From Euplotes cf. woodruffi 2 WChen-2021 (lineage: Eukaryota; Ciliophora; Spirotrichea; Euplotida; Euplotidae), in NCBI GenBank assembly GCA_021441665.1, contig JAGYYN010043834.1:1-23283 (forward strand): 23,283 bases of DNA. The letters are read 5' to 3'. Position 1 is the stretch's first letter, and each line of letters starts with the position of its first letter. Shown here piece by piece: positions 1 through 10,100 of this stretch. A program made the position numbers and the translations under genes. A model generated the notes under the pieces. That model did no database searches. It was not told where the DNA came from and worked only from the letters and a program-made list of their open reading frames with translations.

Positions 1-1
1 A

Positions 2-397
2 GTTGATAAATTTGAGATTTTCAGAAAACAATATATTTCATCGCATGACCTCACTCACCCATTTATCTACAACTGTCTTAGGTTCTTGATGCAGATTCTA
101 ATGGTCTGAATGTTTTTATTAGACGCAAGCATGTATGATCTTTTCTTTGGAGCTTTGATGATAATCCAAATAGCAAATTTTTTAATTCTGATGAAAGACG
201 AAACAAAACTAAGCAAGATCTACTTCCTGCAAAATAGACTTAGTTTGGTAGCAAACGGCTATATGGTGATATTAATGCTCTGAATCAGGTTCAGCATCGT
301 CGAGCAATCAGAAGTTGTCTCAAGGTGACTCACTTTACTGATAACATTTTTCTTTGTATTCTATACACTAATATCGATCGTATTCCAGATAGTGTAA
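2..397 (+). CDS. Multipass membrane protein, C-terminal end (partial)
   Basis: One frame is open from the left edge to TAA at 395-397 when TGA is read as Cys (three internal TGAs). The 131 visible residues contain about four hydrophobic stretches: one near CLRFLMQILMVCMFLL, one near FFGALMIIQIANFLILM, one near ANGYMVILMLCIRF, and a C-terminal one near LTLLITFFFVFYTLISIVF. Short polar loops (KDETKLSK, VEQSEVVSR) separate them. The paired-helix pattern before a short tail is reminiscent of the C-terminal membrane modules of large ciliate surface proteins, but I do not recognise a family. The start lies outside the window. Confidence is good that it is coding and membrane-embedded, low for anything more. 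Confidence 0.65.
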
Positions 398-1028
398 TAA
401 ACTAAATTTTGCTATAAGAATTACAGATTTCAAATAAATATTTTCAAAAAAATTAAAACCAACATACATCTAAAAATTAACTCTTTTCAAAATAAATTTG
501 CAAGCAAATTAGTGATAAATATCTATCAAATGATATGAACTATAAATTGCTTATTCCCACCTCACCCATTTATCGTAATAAAAAATATTATATAAAATAT
601 TCGCATCAAACTAGTAATAATAACCGATTTAAATCCAATAAAACTGTAATTTCCAATCTCTGTTTGCATCTTGATCTCAAACACCTGCAATTAATTCTAA
701 ATACCAACTACAAATATCGCCATCCCCATTACCACTATGGCACCAAATATCCGATTGCAAATAAAGACTCACCTCATTTGCATTCAGCACGCTTAGACTA
801 GTCGGCAGGCGGGGCCATGCAAGGAGCAAGGATAAACACTGGGCTTGCTATTCATGATTGGCCGAGTTTAGATGCAGAAACTAAGTTGGGTGTTTTGGGA
901 ATATTGGGGCTGATTTGGGTGCAGCTGTTTTTAGATGGAATATGTAGTGAAAGCAAGGATTTTAGATTGAACTATATTTAATTTTAGATGATTGAATTTT
1001 GTGGGGATTATTATCATGGAGATTTTAG
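398..1028. other. Intergenic/unassigned stretch with a G-rich island
   Basis: Positions 398-790 are AT-rich with no convincing coding frame; the 88-codon frame at 535-801 has a low-complexity His/Asn/Tyr/Lys composition and is probably chance. Positions about 790-960 are abruptly G-rich on the plus strand. They hold an open frame from ATG 814 (beginning MQGARINTGLAIHDW) that I cannot match to a family. The true 5' exon or exons of the TDP1 gene may lie here, since the TDP1 frame is closed by TAG at 1026-1028 without an ATG downstream of it. Confidence 0.5.
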
Positions 1029-2827
1029 AACCAAAAGAAGGTTGGGTGTCACTGATACTTTTTAGAGCAGTTTAACGACGGAAAAAGAGTCTATGTTAAC
1101 GCACTTTCTTGATATAAACAGAGAGAACAGTTTATGATCGATATTCAACAACTTTTTCATAGGAGATTAGATGTTGATGAAGATGGCAGTATTGCGAATT
1201 GTGTTGTACTTACTACTTATATTTGAGGCGAAAAACCTTTGCTCGACCATTTGTTTCAAAATAATGTTCCGTGTACTATTTTTTAAAGAACCGAAAAAGA
1301 AAGGAGATAAAAAGTAAGATAAGGCCTATTAATATTTAGCAAGTCTATCCACGATTTTAAAAGCTTAAGATTTGTTATCCCTCAAAATAACATTGGATTT
1401 GGCTGCTTTCATCCGAAAATTATGCTAATCAAGTTTGATGATGTGCTCCGAGTGGTAATACCTCAAATAAAAGCATTTCTTAATAGATCTATAGGTGATT
1501 TCCTCTGCTAATCTTGTTCAAATTGATTGGAAAGAACTCGGGCAAATCATATGGTTTCAAGATTACCCGAAAAATCTTGAAAAAGAGGAGCAAACAAACG
1601 ATTTCCTCGCTTCGTTATCTTCATTTATGAATGCAATTTCAAGAGTTCACCCAAACGACGAAAGTAAAATTCCTGAAGGTAAATAAATAATCCACTAAAA
1701 ATCAATTCAGAAATTAAGCAGAAGTACAAGCCGAAATTCCAAGTTCCCCCAAAGATCAATCCTGACGAATTCTATACTTTCAAAGACGTCATTCGCGGAG
1801 ACTTAGATTTAGCAGAGTACAACTACAACTCATCTGCGGTTGACTTAATCGCGTCAGTTAACGGGTGGGTCTCACTCGACGACAGGTTGAACTACGGAAT
1901 GTACAGACTTGGAAACTTAATCAAAAAGCGTAGGCTTTTCTATTTTAATAAAAATGCTTCAGACTTCTCAAGCAGCGAAGGCGGAGAAAAGAAGCCATCT
2001 CAAGACAGCGAGATCATTTACCAGTGAACGAGCTACGGAAACTTCAAGATGAGCTATATCAAGAAATTCGTGCATACGATCCTCGGAGACGTAAATGACG
2101 AACTCAATGAAGACGATGGTAAGGTTTCTAATACGATTTCGAAGCCTGAGCAACGATCAAGCTAATATACCCAACAAAAGACTACGTCGACAGAGTGATG
2201 GTTAAAAACAGTACCAAAGCAGTTTTAGTATTTACTTAGACTCCAAAGTCAGTTGCTTGAAAATGGACGACAAAAAATGGACTAAAAATACTGAGTATCC
2301 GAGAGAGCTGTTTTACAAATTTGATATCAAACCTGAGTACCAAGATCGTAAGCTATTATAAGTAACTTTAGACTACGATTTAAATGTCCATCATACAAGT
2401 ATTTTTTAATTGAATTTATTAGTTTTGATGTACTAAGGCAATTGTGATCACTGACGGCTGTCAAGAAGAGATCAACCCATTAGCTATTTATGTTGGATCA
2501 CATAATATGTCAGCAGGAGCTTGGGGATCGATTATCCAGAAAGATGTAACAATATATTGATGATATCTATTTATATTTCCTCTGTTTTTATTTAATCGGA
2601 CATCAACATTACGAGGCTAGATTTTGAATCTTATGATATAGGGCAAAAATTTATATCAAATGACAAACTACGAGATTGGAGTAAGTTTAAGCCTGTTTAT
2701 CATTAAGGTTTTGTTCAACCCAAATGACAAAGAGACAATTCAAAGGGTTTACAATACTCTGATGCATACATCAAAACCAGAGAAGTACTCCGAGGCTGAC
2801 TCTCCTTTTATCATCAAGTACAAGTAG
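1029..2827 (+). CDS. TDP1: Tyrosyl-DNA phosphodiesterase (5' end unresolved)
   Basis: TDP1 hydrolyses the phosphodiester bond between a trapped topoisomerase I tyrosine and the DNA 3' end. Both phospholipase-D-type motifs are visible: GCFHPKIMLIKF followed by VVISSANLVQIDW (HxK...N), and VHHTKAIVITDG followed by YVGSHNMSAGAWG. The family-typical NYEIGVLF and a DSPFIIKYK end follow. Exons: 1029-1313, 1340-1454, 1495-1678, 1711-2118, 2145-2210, 2240-2347, 2372-2395, 2433-2545, 2642-2680, 2708-2827. Introns are GT-AG, 24-96 nt, except the TA-bounded gap 2396-2432 (candidate IES). A +1 shift at 1281-1287 joins NVPCTIF to KEPKKKGDKK, as family alignment requires. The sum after the shift is 487 codons, an exact multiple of three. 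The N-terminal exon was not found; TAG precedes 1029, so this exon probably begins at an acceptor (ATTTTAG). Stop is TAG. Catalytic residues are intact, so an active enzyme is likely. It converges on the VPS4-like gene. Confidence 0.85.
1281..1287 (+). other. +1 ribosomal frameshift site TTT-TAA-A in TDP1
   Basis: The frame encoding CVVLTTYICGEKPLLDHLF and NVPCTIF stops at TAA 1284-1286. One base on, the frame continues KEPKKKGDKK and, after an intron, leads into the HKD motif. The flanking residues align with the TDP1 segment normally read as VPHVLVIHGE. The codon before the stop is TTT rather than the usual AAA. No GT-AG pair removes the stop while keeping both homologous flanks in frame. 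Confidence 0.6.
2396..2432 (+). mobile_element. Candidate 37-bp internal eliminated sequence (TA-IES)
   Basis: Exact removal of 37 bp between two TA dinucleotides (2394-2395 and 2431-2432) joins CATCATA to CTAAGGCA. It recreates the catalytic HHTK of the second TDP1 HxK motif in frame. The segment has no usable GT-AG boundaries that give this protein. Its ends read TACAAG and, on the other strand, TACATC, a short imperfect inverted repeat. Short IESs flanked by a TA repeat, with one copy kept after excision, are known in Euplotes germline DNA. The alternative is an intron with non-canonical boundaries (GT...TA). Confidence 0.55.
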
Positions 2828-3131
2828 CTATTGTTCAGTGAATTCAATCTATATATCATTAAAACTTAAAAACAGTAATATATTTATTTTTGATATTAGT
2901 ATTTCACTAAAATTAAAGCGTTACAATTTGGCAATAAAAAATAATCGCAGCTTATTATATTCACTGATAATCAATTTCCAATATTATCACTGAATCTCTA
3001 AACTTAAACTATACTTTTATTATAAAATTCAACTAAATTTTTTATTGTAAACCGATAAAAAATACCTAAAATATTATTTTAAATATAACTATTTTAAAAC
3101 ACAAATTATTGAAAGAAAATGCAAGTAAAAA
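2828..3131. other. AT-rich gap between convergent genes
   Basis: This is the space between the TDP1 stop and the VPS4-like stop. Very AT-rich, with no coding frame, RNA gene or convincing repeat seen. It must contain both 3' untranslated regions. Confidence 0.6.
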
Positions 3132-4776
3132 TTACGCAAACTCACTTGCCCACTGATCAAGCCGATCTTTATCTAAATTCTCTTCGCCTTTAGCGTGTTT
3201 TATCTGAGCCGTAATCCCATCGAGTCCAAGTGGGTTTTGCATTACTCGATCTAAGTAAATTCAAGCCTTACCGAGCCCAGCAAAAGGCAAAATTATATAT
3301 TATTTTTAGTAAAAGAGTCAGTATTTTATTACTAAACTTACCTGATCAGTTCGAGACTGTATTTAGCTGTTCTTGCACTGCAAGCTTCAGCAAGTCTAAA
3401 CGACCAGTTAAACACCACGACGTAAATGCTCTTACTTTGCATTTCTGTAAAGCTAAATCCTTCGGTGAGCTGGCAAAGCTCGTCGATGTCCCCTTGATTC
3501 AGCTGATGAGCCATGCAGTCGAGGGCTTTGTGAAGGAAGCTATATCTCTGGGTTGAGTCTGGGCACTGAATGTAAACTCTGCGAGGTAATCTCCTTCTTA
3601 ACGAACTATTTATGTTCCACGGCTGCGAAGTCGTGAAAACGGTGAAAATATTCTGGTTCACTTCATTCAGCTGGATTAGGAGCTCTGTTATCTGAGCTCT
3701 AATGTTTTTATCACTGGAATTTCACCAGTCTTCTATAGTAAAATAAGTGACGATTCAGTTAAACTGAGATTTTTATAAGTTTTTATTAACTTGCTTACCT
3801 GCGTTTTGGAAAAGGACTATTTTGTTTTGTATTGAGGAAAAAGGTCAAAAAGTTAAATTATAGATTGTTTAATAATTTCAAATTACATAAATATAAATTT
3901 TATTATTAGATGTTTTAAGTATTTTTATCTTGATAGACAATAGTTTGGTTATAAAATACATGCTATTAGCAATAAAAAAATTTGAGTTTAGAAAATTAAA
4001 GTTACTTATATATCCAGTTTTGAATTTGACTTGATTATATAGTCCTCTGACTGCTCTTTGGCTATCTTTGTCTAAACTCAATTTGTAAATAAATGCTTTA
4101 CATTCGTAGCTTTTGAACATTGGGTGGATACTGTTGAAGTCAAATATCGGTATTTTAGCTTCATTTGCGACGGCATTTAGCATCATTCTTTTACCACAAT
4201 TCTTCGGTCCAAATAAAAGGATTGCACGATGAGGCTTTCTGAGTCCTGTGAAAAGCTGTGGGAATAATATAGGCAGAATAATATTCTCTTTGAGACAATC
4301 AACATGCTTATTATTAATTCAAGAATCAAATTTTAATGTTGGCCTTAGGTCTTTTACTAGATCAACTTCATCGTCAGTCAGTTGTTGTGCGAAGAATCAA
4401 AAATCCTCAATTTGATATTTGTGTTTTAACTCCTTACACTCTTCATCATCGTTTGTTAATACATATTGTTTAAGTTGTTCAGCTTTTTGAATTAACTTTT
4501 CAAGTACAGATTCTACAATAATTAAAACTGCACACTTACTGATCTCTATTTTTTGCTGTTTTTCAGTCTTTTTATAAAAACAAAATAATTCTTTCATTAG
4601 TGCTTTTCCATCGTCACTCATGATAAAATTAAATTGTTGCGGTTTATCATCAGTTTCGGTAATAAAATCGTTAGCTTTAGCAATCAGATCTCCGACTGAC
4701 TCGGAGTCTGAGCTTTGCAGCTGAGAGTCATCTTGCGGTGTTTGCTACAAATAAACTAAGCAAGCTGTACCTCCAT
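3132..4776 (-). CDS. VPS4-like MIT-AAA protein with degenerate ATP-binding motifs
   Basis: VPS4 disassembles ESCRT-III filaments. This 391-residue relative has an N-terminal MIT-type helical region ending KLIQKAEQLKQYV. The AAA domain begins NIILPILFPQLFTGLRKP (compare VPS4 ILPIKFPHLFTGKR) and continues with SSLRRRLPRRVYI (arginine-finger region), TEGFSFTEMQ and a short C-terminal helix. Walker A is GPKNCGKR instead of GPPGTGKS, and Walker B is IILFQNAED instead of IIFIDEID, so hydrolysis is probably lost. Exons on the minus strand: 4776-4771, 4744-4540, 4512-4102, 4071-4006, 3816-3799 (18 nt), 3732-3436, 3395-3342, 3250-3132. All introns are GT-AG, 26-189 nt, and the total is 392 codons. The start ATG opens a two-codon first exon (Met-Glu). 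Two internal TGA=Cys codons are required. It may be a regulatory pseudoenzyme; splicing of the 18-nt exon is the weakest part. Confidence 0.75.
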
Positions 4777-4857
4777 GATTTAATTATTATAGCAGCGAGA
4801 GCGAAGAGAAATTGAATAACTTGGCTAATAATTTTATTTATTAGGAATAATGGACTA

Positions 4858-5555
4858 CTAATAGCTTAAAGATTCTGAAACTGAGCATGACTCAATTCTT
4901 TCATTGATCGCATTCTTCTTCGGCTTCGGCGGACAGTCTGAATTACTGCTGATGTAGTGCACCACTCACGACTTGCTTGACGCTCGGGCACATGGATTTT
5001 CCATATCACCGTCTGAGTCGAATTTATTCTCAAAGCTATTATTTGACTTGATTGTATCGAGGTTTTTAAATGAGTTTTCTTTGATTCTTTCAAATTCATT
5101 CTGCACTTCGACAGGAGAAAAGCATGGCCTAAAGGTGGTGTTTTAGTATACGTGCATTGAGTAGTGTATTAATAAGTAGAAGCTTACTCTCTTCTCTGGA
5201 GTCCCTTTCTATTCTTGCTTGAATCTGCAGTTACATGGCCTGAGTACTTTCTACATATTGTGCATAAGTTAAACTGCAAAAATAATATTTAATATAGCTC
5301 AGTAACTAGATCATTACGAAGAGTCAAAGTGCTTGGTCTTGCTATTTCCTAAATACCAACTTCTGCATCACTTTAGAATGGTTTTTATTCGTGATACTGG
5401 AGTTCGGCTCAGCAATCGACGGATTCGAGATCCGGTCGTCGTTTTCCTTAACAACAGCTCTGCTTTTAAGTCCAAGTCCTCTTCAGTGTCGATTAATTTC
5501 ATCGCAAGTGTTTTCTAAATGAATGTTAATTTCTTTTGTAAAAAGAGAATTTTAA
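4858..5555 (-). CDS. Unrecognised Ser/Asn/Lys-rich protein, 3' exons
   Basis: Three exons are clear. The first ends at 5357 (reading NDDRISNPSIAEPNSSITNK, then HSKVMQKL). The second is 5273-5188 (FNLCTICRKYSGHVTADSSK). The third is 5128-4858, ending VSESLSY before tandem TAG TAG. Introns 5274-5356 and 5129-5187 are GT-AG and phase-consistent. The second exon has one Cys-x2-Cys (LCTICRK) that could be half of a zinc site, but no partner pair follows closely. The 5' end is unresolved. The reading frame of exon one is open upstream to about 5555 without an ATG, while a different frame has an attractive ATG at 5502 (MKLIDTEEDLDLKAE) that does not connect without a frame change. It may continue into the exons at 5740-6190. 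It lies 81 bp upstream of the VPS4-like start, same strand. Function unknown. Confidence 0.5.
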
Positions 5556-5739
5556 TGATCAAAAATACAAATATTTGTATAGAGGAATTAAATGCAAAAT
5601 AAAATCCTGCTTGTCTGTAATTACTGCGCTTATGATATATTTAGTTTATACTAGCAAAGGATAAATCAAAGTGATATAATTACAACTATCTGATAGAAAG
5701 TTTAGATCGAAATGAAACTAGGCAAAGCTTCATTTTCTA

Positions 5740-6190
5740 TCTAGAAGTTTATTAAGGAAGCATGGCCTGCAGTATTATTCTATATCACTTTATATTTCTC
5801 GACTCCACAACAATTACCAATAGTCCAGCTGAGTCTTATTTCTCCGCTTATTGGTTAATACTCAATGATTAGTTAAAACCCACGAATGCCTCAACAGGGC
5901 TATTTAAATAGCGACTGTGAGAATACGGAGAATTAGATGAAAAATTAGGTATATCACTATTGAATTTTAATGTTGGACTTACTGTCACTTTCGAAGTTGG
6001 AAAGACCCAGCTCGATTGCTTTTATACTTGGTCGCTTCTTCTGCTCTATTTAATAGTTGAAATTTACAGAGAGACAGTTTTATTTTTATTTTAACTTATA
6101 ATTTGCAGGGCTCGAGCACGGTGGAGCAAAAAGCTCAGATTCGTTATTTCTCTTAAAGCACAGACTCCGAAGGGATTGGTAATTTATAAC
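5740..6190 (-). CDS. Probable upstream exons of the 4858-5555 gene or a separate small gene
   Basis: A chain of short exons separated by GT-AG introns of 26-51 nt keeps one frame. First an exon ending at 6096 (SLRSLCFKRNNESELFAPP, then CSSPANY). Then 6045-5983 (AEEATKYKSNRAGSFQLRKC). Then 5956-5884 (DIPNFSSNSPYSHSRYLNSP, then VEAF). Then 5846 onward (RRNKTQLDY). Introns: 6046-6095, 5957-5982, 5847-5883. The composition (Ser, Asn, Lys, Pro) matches the downstream exons at 4858-5555, so one larger gene is plausible. No start codon or connection across about 5560-5740 could be established. No family is recognised. Confidence 0.4.
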
Positions 6191-6689
6191 GAATTGATAA
6201 AATTTAGAGATTTTATGGTAAATAATTGGATTCTAAATATGTGATCAGAGAATGGCTAAACCAATTTTTTTAAATATTGAGTTTTTATGATTTTAATAGC
6301 TTCAATTTTTAGATTATCAGAAGCAACTAAATATAGTCAATTATACGATTTGTTTTTGAGATTTTGAGTATTGTAACTATACTCACTAGCTGACTAATCT
6401 CTCAAGTAAGTAAATTAAGAGCTATTTGAATATATTAAGTACGATAATGCTCCTACTTATTATTTATATTTTGTAATGTTCTTTAAGAAAAATTCTAATT
6501 ATGTAAATAAAAATTTGTTGTGATAAAAACATGTCAATGCAGCAGTGTATATTGCTCTTGATCTAAGTTATCAACAAGAAATATGAATAAAAGTGCATAA
6601 ATTTTTTGCCAGTCCATACCTCACTCTTAATACAACATCACAAATTTAAATTAAGCAAAGAAACTAATGTAAATATCCTCAAATCTCAG
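6191..6689. other. AT-rich stretch, nothing assigned
   Basis: Very AT-rich with stop-dense frames on both strands. It may contain upstream exons of the membrane protein whose last exon is at 6690-6865, but no splice chain could be supported. Confidence 0.4.
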
Positions 6690-6865
6690 TAATATTCGCT
6701 TTGACATTCTTACCTTGTATAGAAACTTGCTTTTTCGCTAATCATCATATTAACTTATGGAGGAACGACTGGGTCTTGGTTTCATTTATCTTCGGAGCAA
6801 CTTTGATCGCTTTCATCTCGTATTATCTGCCCCGGGTGGATCTCAATATTTTATATAATTTATAA
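6690..6865 (+). CDS. Terminal exon of a multipass membrane protein
   Basis: An open frame begins after an AG acceptor (AAATCTCAG) at 6689 and ends at TAA 6863-6865. It reads IFALTFLPCIETCFFANHHI followed by NLWRNDWVLVSFIFGATLIA and a FISYYLPRVDLN tail. GC content and hydrophobic pattern stand out sharply from the flanks. The arrangement Trp-rich loop, one membrane helix, then YYLP resembles the last helix of major-facilitator transporters (helix 12 followed by a Pro-containing tail), but this is a weak resemblance. No ATG lies in the frame and no upstream exon was identified, so the gene is either spliced from further upstream or a remnant. Confidence 0.4.
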
Positions 6866-7157
6866 AGTTATTAACAGTACAAAAGTCTTTTTTTATAAAT
6901 AAAAACACACTTTACATGCTGATCATTTAGTTGCTTAACCCAAATCTAAATACCGATTTTGCTTTATTTTTATCTCCATAAAATGATATTTACTCCTAAA
7001 AAACATGATTACAAGTCAGTCTTATCTTCGGTAAAATAAAAATACAATCTAACTATGAATTTTTTATTTGATAGCTTGCCAGCCTTGCAGCCGTAACTCG
7101 CAGTAAGTCTTGTCAGTATATAAAGCAAGTTATTGCATATAATAAATAATAAATCGA

Positions 7158-10100
7158 ATGGAAGATAGAAAGCAGGTTAACTGGGAGAAAGAATACTACG
7201 ACACCTTTACCAAGAAGATTCCCTTTCCGATTATATCGCTGGACTGATGCAAGTTTAACCCGGTAGAGCAAGGGCTCGTCTACACCCTTTCCACGATCAG
7301 CATCAATCGAAGCACCAGGTTCGAGCTTTACACTCAAACCAACACCAAGTTCGAGCTCGATACCATCGTGAGCGAGCTTCAAGGAAAGAAGAAGTTTTAC
7401 AAGCAGAATAACGAAGAGTACAAGACCATCGAAGACATCGACCGCGACTTGCTGCAAGTAAGTCCCCTCGCTAGTTTCCTCTCCACCTCTGGATTTTAAC
7501 TCTTCATAGCTGCCGGGCTCAAATTTCGAGTCGAAGCCAATGACAACTGAAACTGGTGATTGCCACGAAGAAGCTCTGCTTCTGCTTGACAAACGCAGAG
7601 TGCAGCAGTGGATGGATCAGCAAGAGACCAAGAAATCTGAGGACAGGCTGAAGGTACCCGCTTTGAAGAAGGAGGAGTCTCAAGACAGGTCGCCGCAAAG
7701 GAAGAATAAGAAAAAGAAAGAGTTCTTTGCTTCGTATGCAGCTACTTCGAAGATCATGGAAGATAGCAATGATGAGGATAAGGATGAAGATACTGAACGC
7801 TTTGAACGGATTGATACTAAGAGTACTTTTGGAGAAAATCTTAAAAATTGTAAGTCCCTGGCTTTTTGGAAATTTGATGGTTTGAGTTTTATGTGGTTTT
7901 ATCGCTTTTTGATTGATGAAAATTTTGATTGTGTGATTTTTTAGTTAAAATTTAGTATGGATCATGATTTAAATCATGGTATTACTGTTTAATAATGATG
8001 TATTTTTATTAAAAAATTAAAGAAATTATTTTATTTGTGATTGGTAGGATAATTTTGTATTTAATGAGATGAATATTTTAACCAAATAAAATATCTTGAA
8101 TATTTCAATATTTAGACTCCAGTATCTGTTTCTCTTCTAATATCAGGAAGGGATTTAAACTCGCTTACTTATTTCTACATCAACTAAATCTGCTTTATTT
8201 TAAGTGTGCACATATTATCTATTTTATAGATAAATATTAAACTTAGTCTAATAATTTGAAAATTCAAAAAATTAAGATTCTTCAGCTGATGAATAAGGAA
8301 GAAAAATCATAAGATACTTGAATAAAATTTTACAATAAAAATTTTCTAAGCTCTAAATTATTCAAACAAAAAATACATTATTAAATCCCGTCTCTTTTTA
8401 TATGTCCTAAATCCACATTGTTTAGCAATTTTTGAATTAATAAAATCTATAAACTTGATTACTAAAAATTAATTTGATTTAAATTCCATTTTGCCTATAA
8501 AAGGCACTAAAGCATTAAAATTCAACTCTAAAAACCTAAGCTATCTCAAAGCCTATATCTCTCACATCAGCAGTAAAAAATCCAAATCGTGCTATAACTA
8601 ATTTTAGGCAAGAAAATACTGATGATGTGGGAGGTCACTCCAAAAGGATTTAGAAAGTTAGCTGAAGAGTACATCTTCACTCAAGTCAACTCCGAAATCG
8701 AGTTCTCTCACAACGGCAAGTTCATTCTGCTCTCGTCGACCGATGGAACCCGAGCACTGGTGTTCAACGCAAGTACTCTTGATATAGTCTCGCAACAAGA
8801 ACTTATTGGAGTAGATTTGAAAGGCGAAGAGTGCTCTAATTTTCAATCGATGTACTTATCCTTCGATGGAAGCTATATTCTTGCTGGAGACGCAGCGCAA
8901 AGATTTTTATTCAAAATAAACGGAGAGTTCCTTAAATGCATCAACGGCAGGAATATGTACTCGATCTATATGACTTCGAAATAACGAGTTCATGGGGACA
9001 AAACCAACTGCTGATTTCTCAAAGACAACTCTTGTCGCTGTGAACTTCGTAAACAACACCGAGCGGGTTATATTTGACTTTGGCGCATTTGTCACTCGCG
9101 TTTACCTGAATGAAGACTTCACGGCTTTTACTTATGAAGTGTATCCTAAGCTGTATTTTGTTTGACTCAACAACGAGGCACAGAAGAAAGAGATCCTGAA
9201 GGAATACACTAGTTGAATTGCTCACGCTTTCAAAGGAGACAAGTTTGCATTGATCTACAACGTAAACTTCGGTAACTTTATCGTCTGAATCTACCAAAAC
9301 GAGCAAGTTGTTTGGAGACAGACACTTAAGCACAACTCGATTAACTGTCAGGGCTTTGTCTTTGTAAAAGACCAAGAAGGACATATGATGATGCTAGAGA
9401 ACAAAATCGACGCGATCCAGATCCATATGATATCCGAGCTGTTCGCTACTGACTTCGGAATGAAGTCAATGCGAAACATCAACTTTCAATACCCATATAT
9501 TGTGTTTTGCAGAGGGAACAAAGAAATATGGGTTCAAGACTTCACTAATACAATCCAGATTTACTACTTTGACAACAACATCGTGGCAATGGAAAACTAC
9601 GGCAATGTTAAGTTCTCAATGGATTCAAATCTCTCCATCGGCTGTGTCTTTGATTGATACGATCACTATCGAGTCGGTGAGTAATAAATTCACGATTTTT
9701 AGGTAATTTTGAAAAGAACGAAGAAGAAGCCGAGATTAAGCTGTACAAGAGAAAAATCAACTATGATGAACTTCCAGATCGAAAAGTCAAAGGCTTTAAC
9801 TTCATTACAATTCTCAATCAAGAAACGAAGAAAGAGGAGTTATCAGTCATTTTGCATTTTAAAGAGTCCCTAATCGGTCTGTCGTTAGAGTCAAACCTCC
9901 TGAGGTTTGAAGTCAAGAAGATACTGCACAAACGCAATATTATCAATCTCAAAAACAGATCAGCAATTTTCTTTTGGCAGAACAACGGACAGAAGGTCGA
10001 GAAGATCAAGATGCCAGTGAATCCTTCAAACAGCAAATATATTATAAAAGTACATTCCTATATTTATTGCTTCGTATGAATTAAAATAAAATAGCTCAGG

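Noticed and set aside
535-801. 88-codon open frame on the plus strand
   Set aside because: Low-complexity Asn/His/Tyr/Lys composition, no homology cue, in AT-rich DNA between genes.
1266-1288. 23-nt GT-AG segment as an intron to remove the TDP1 stop
   Set aside because: Its removal leaves the wrong frame for the downstream HKD exons and deletes the conserved VPCTIF segment.
5405-5440. GGATTCGAGATCC, like a tRNA B box
   Set aside because: No A box, no acceptor-stem pairing and no cloverleaf around it; it lies inside a protein-coding exon on the other strand.
5121-5772. Repeated GCCATGCTT at two exon starts (5120-5128 and 5761-5769, minus strand)
   Set aside because: Too short to call an exon duplication; downstream sequences diverge immediately.
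7113-7592. 159-codon minus-strand frame
   Set aside because: It is the antisense shadow of exons 1-2 of channel copy 1, which align with copy 2 on the plus strand.
7850-8607. Long channel intron considered as an IES
   Set aside because: Boundaries are GTAAGT...TTTTAG with matching position and phase in the paralog, so an intron explains it; an IES nested inside cannot be seen.
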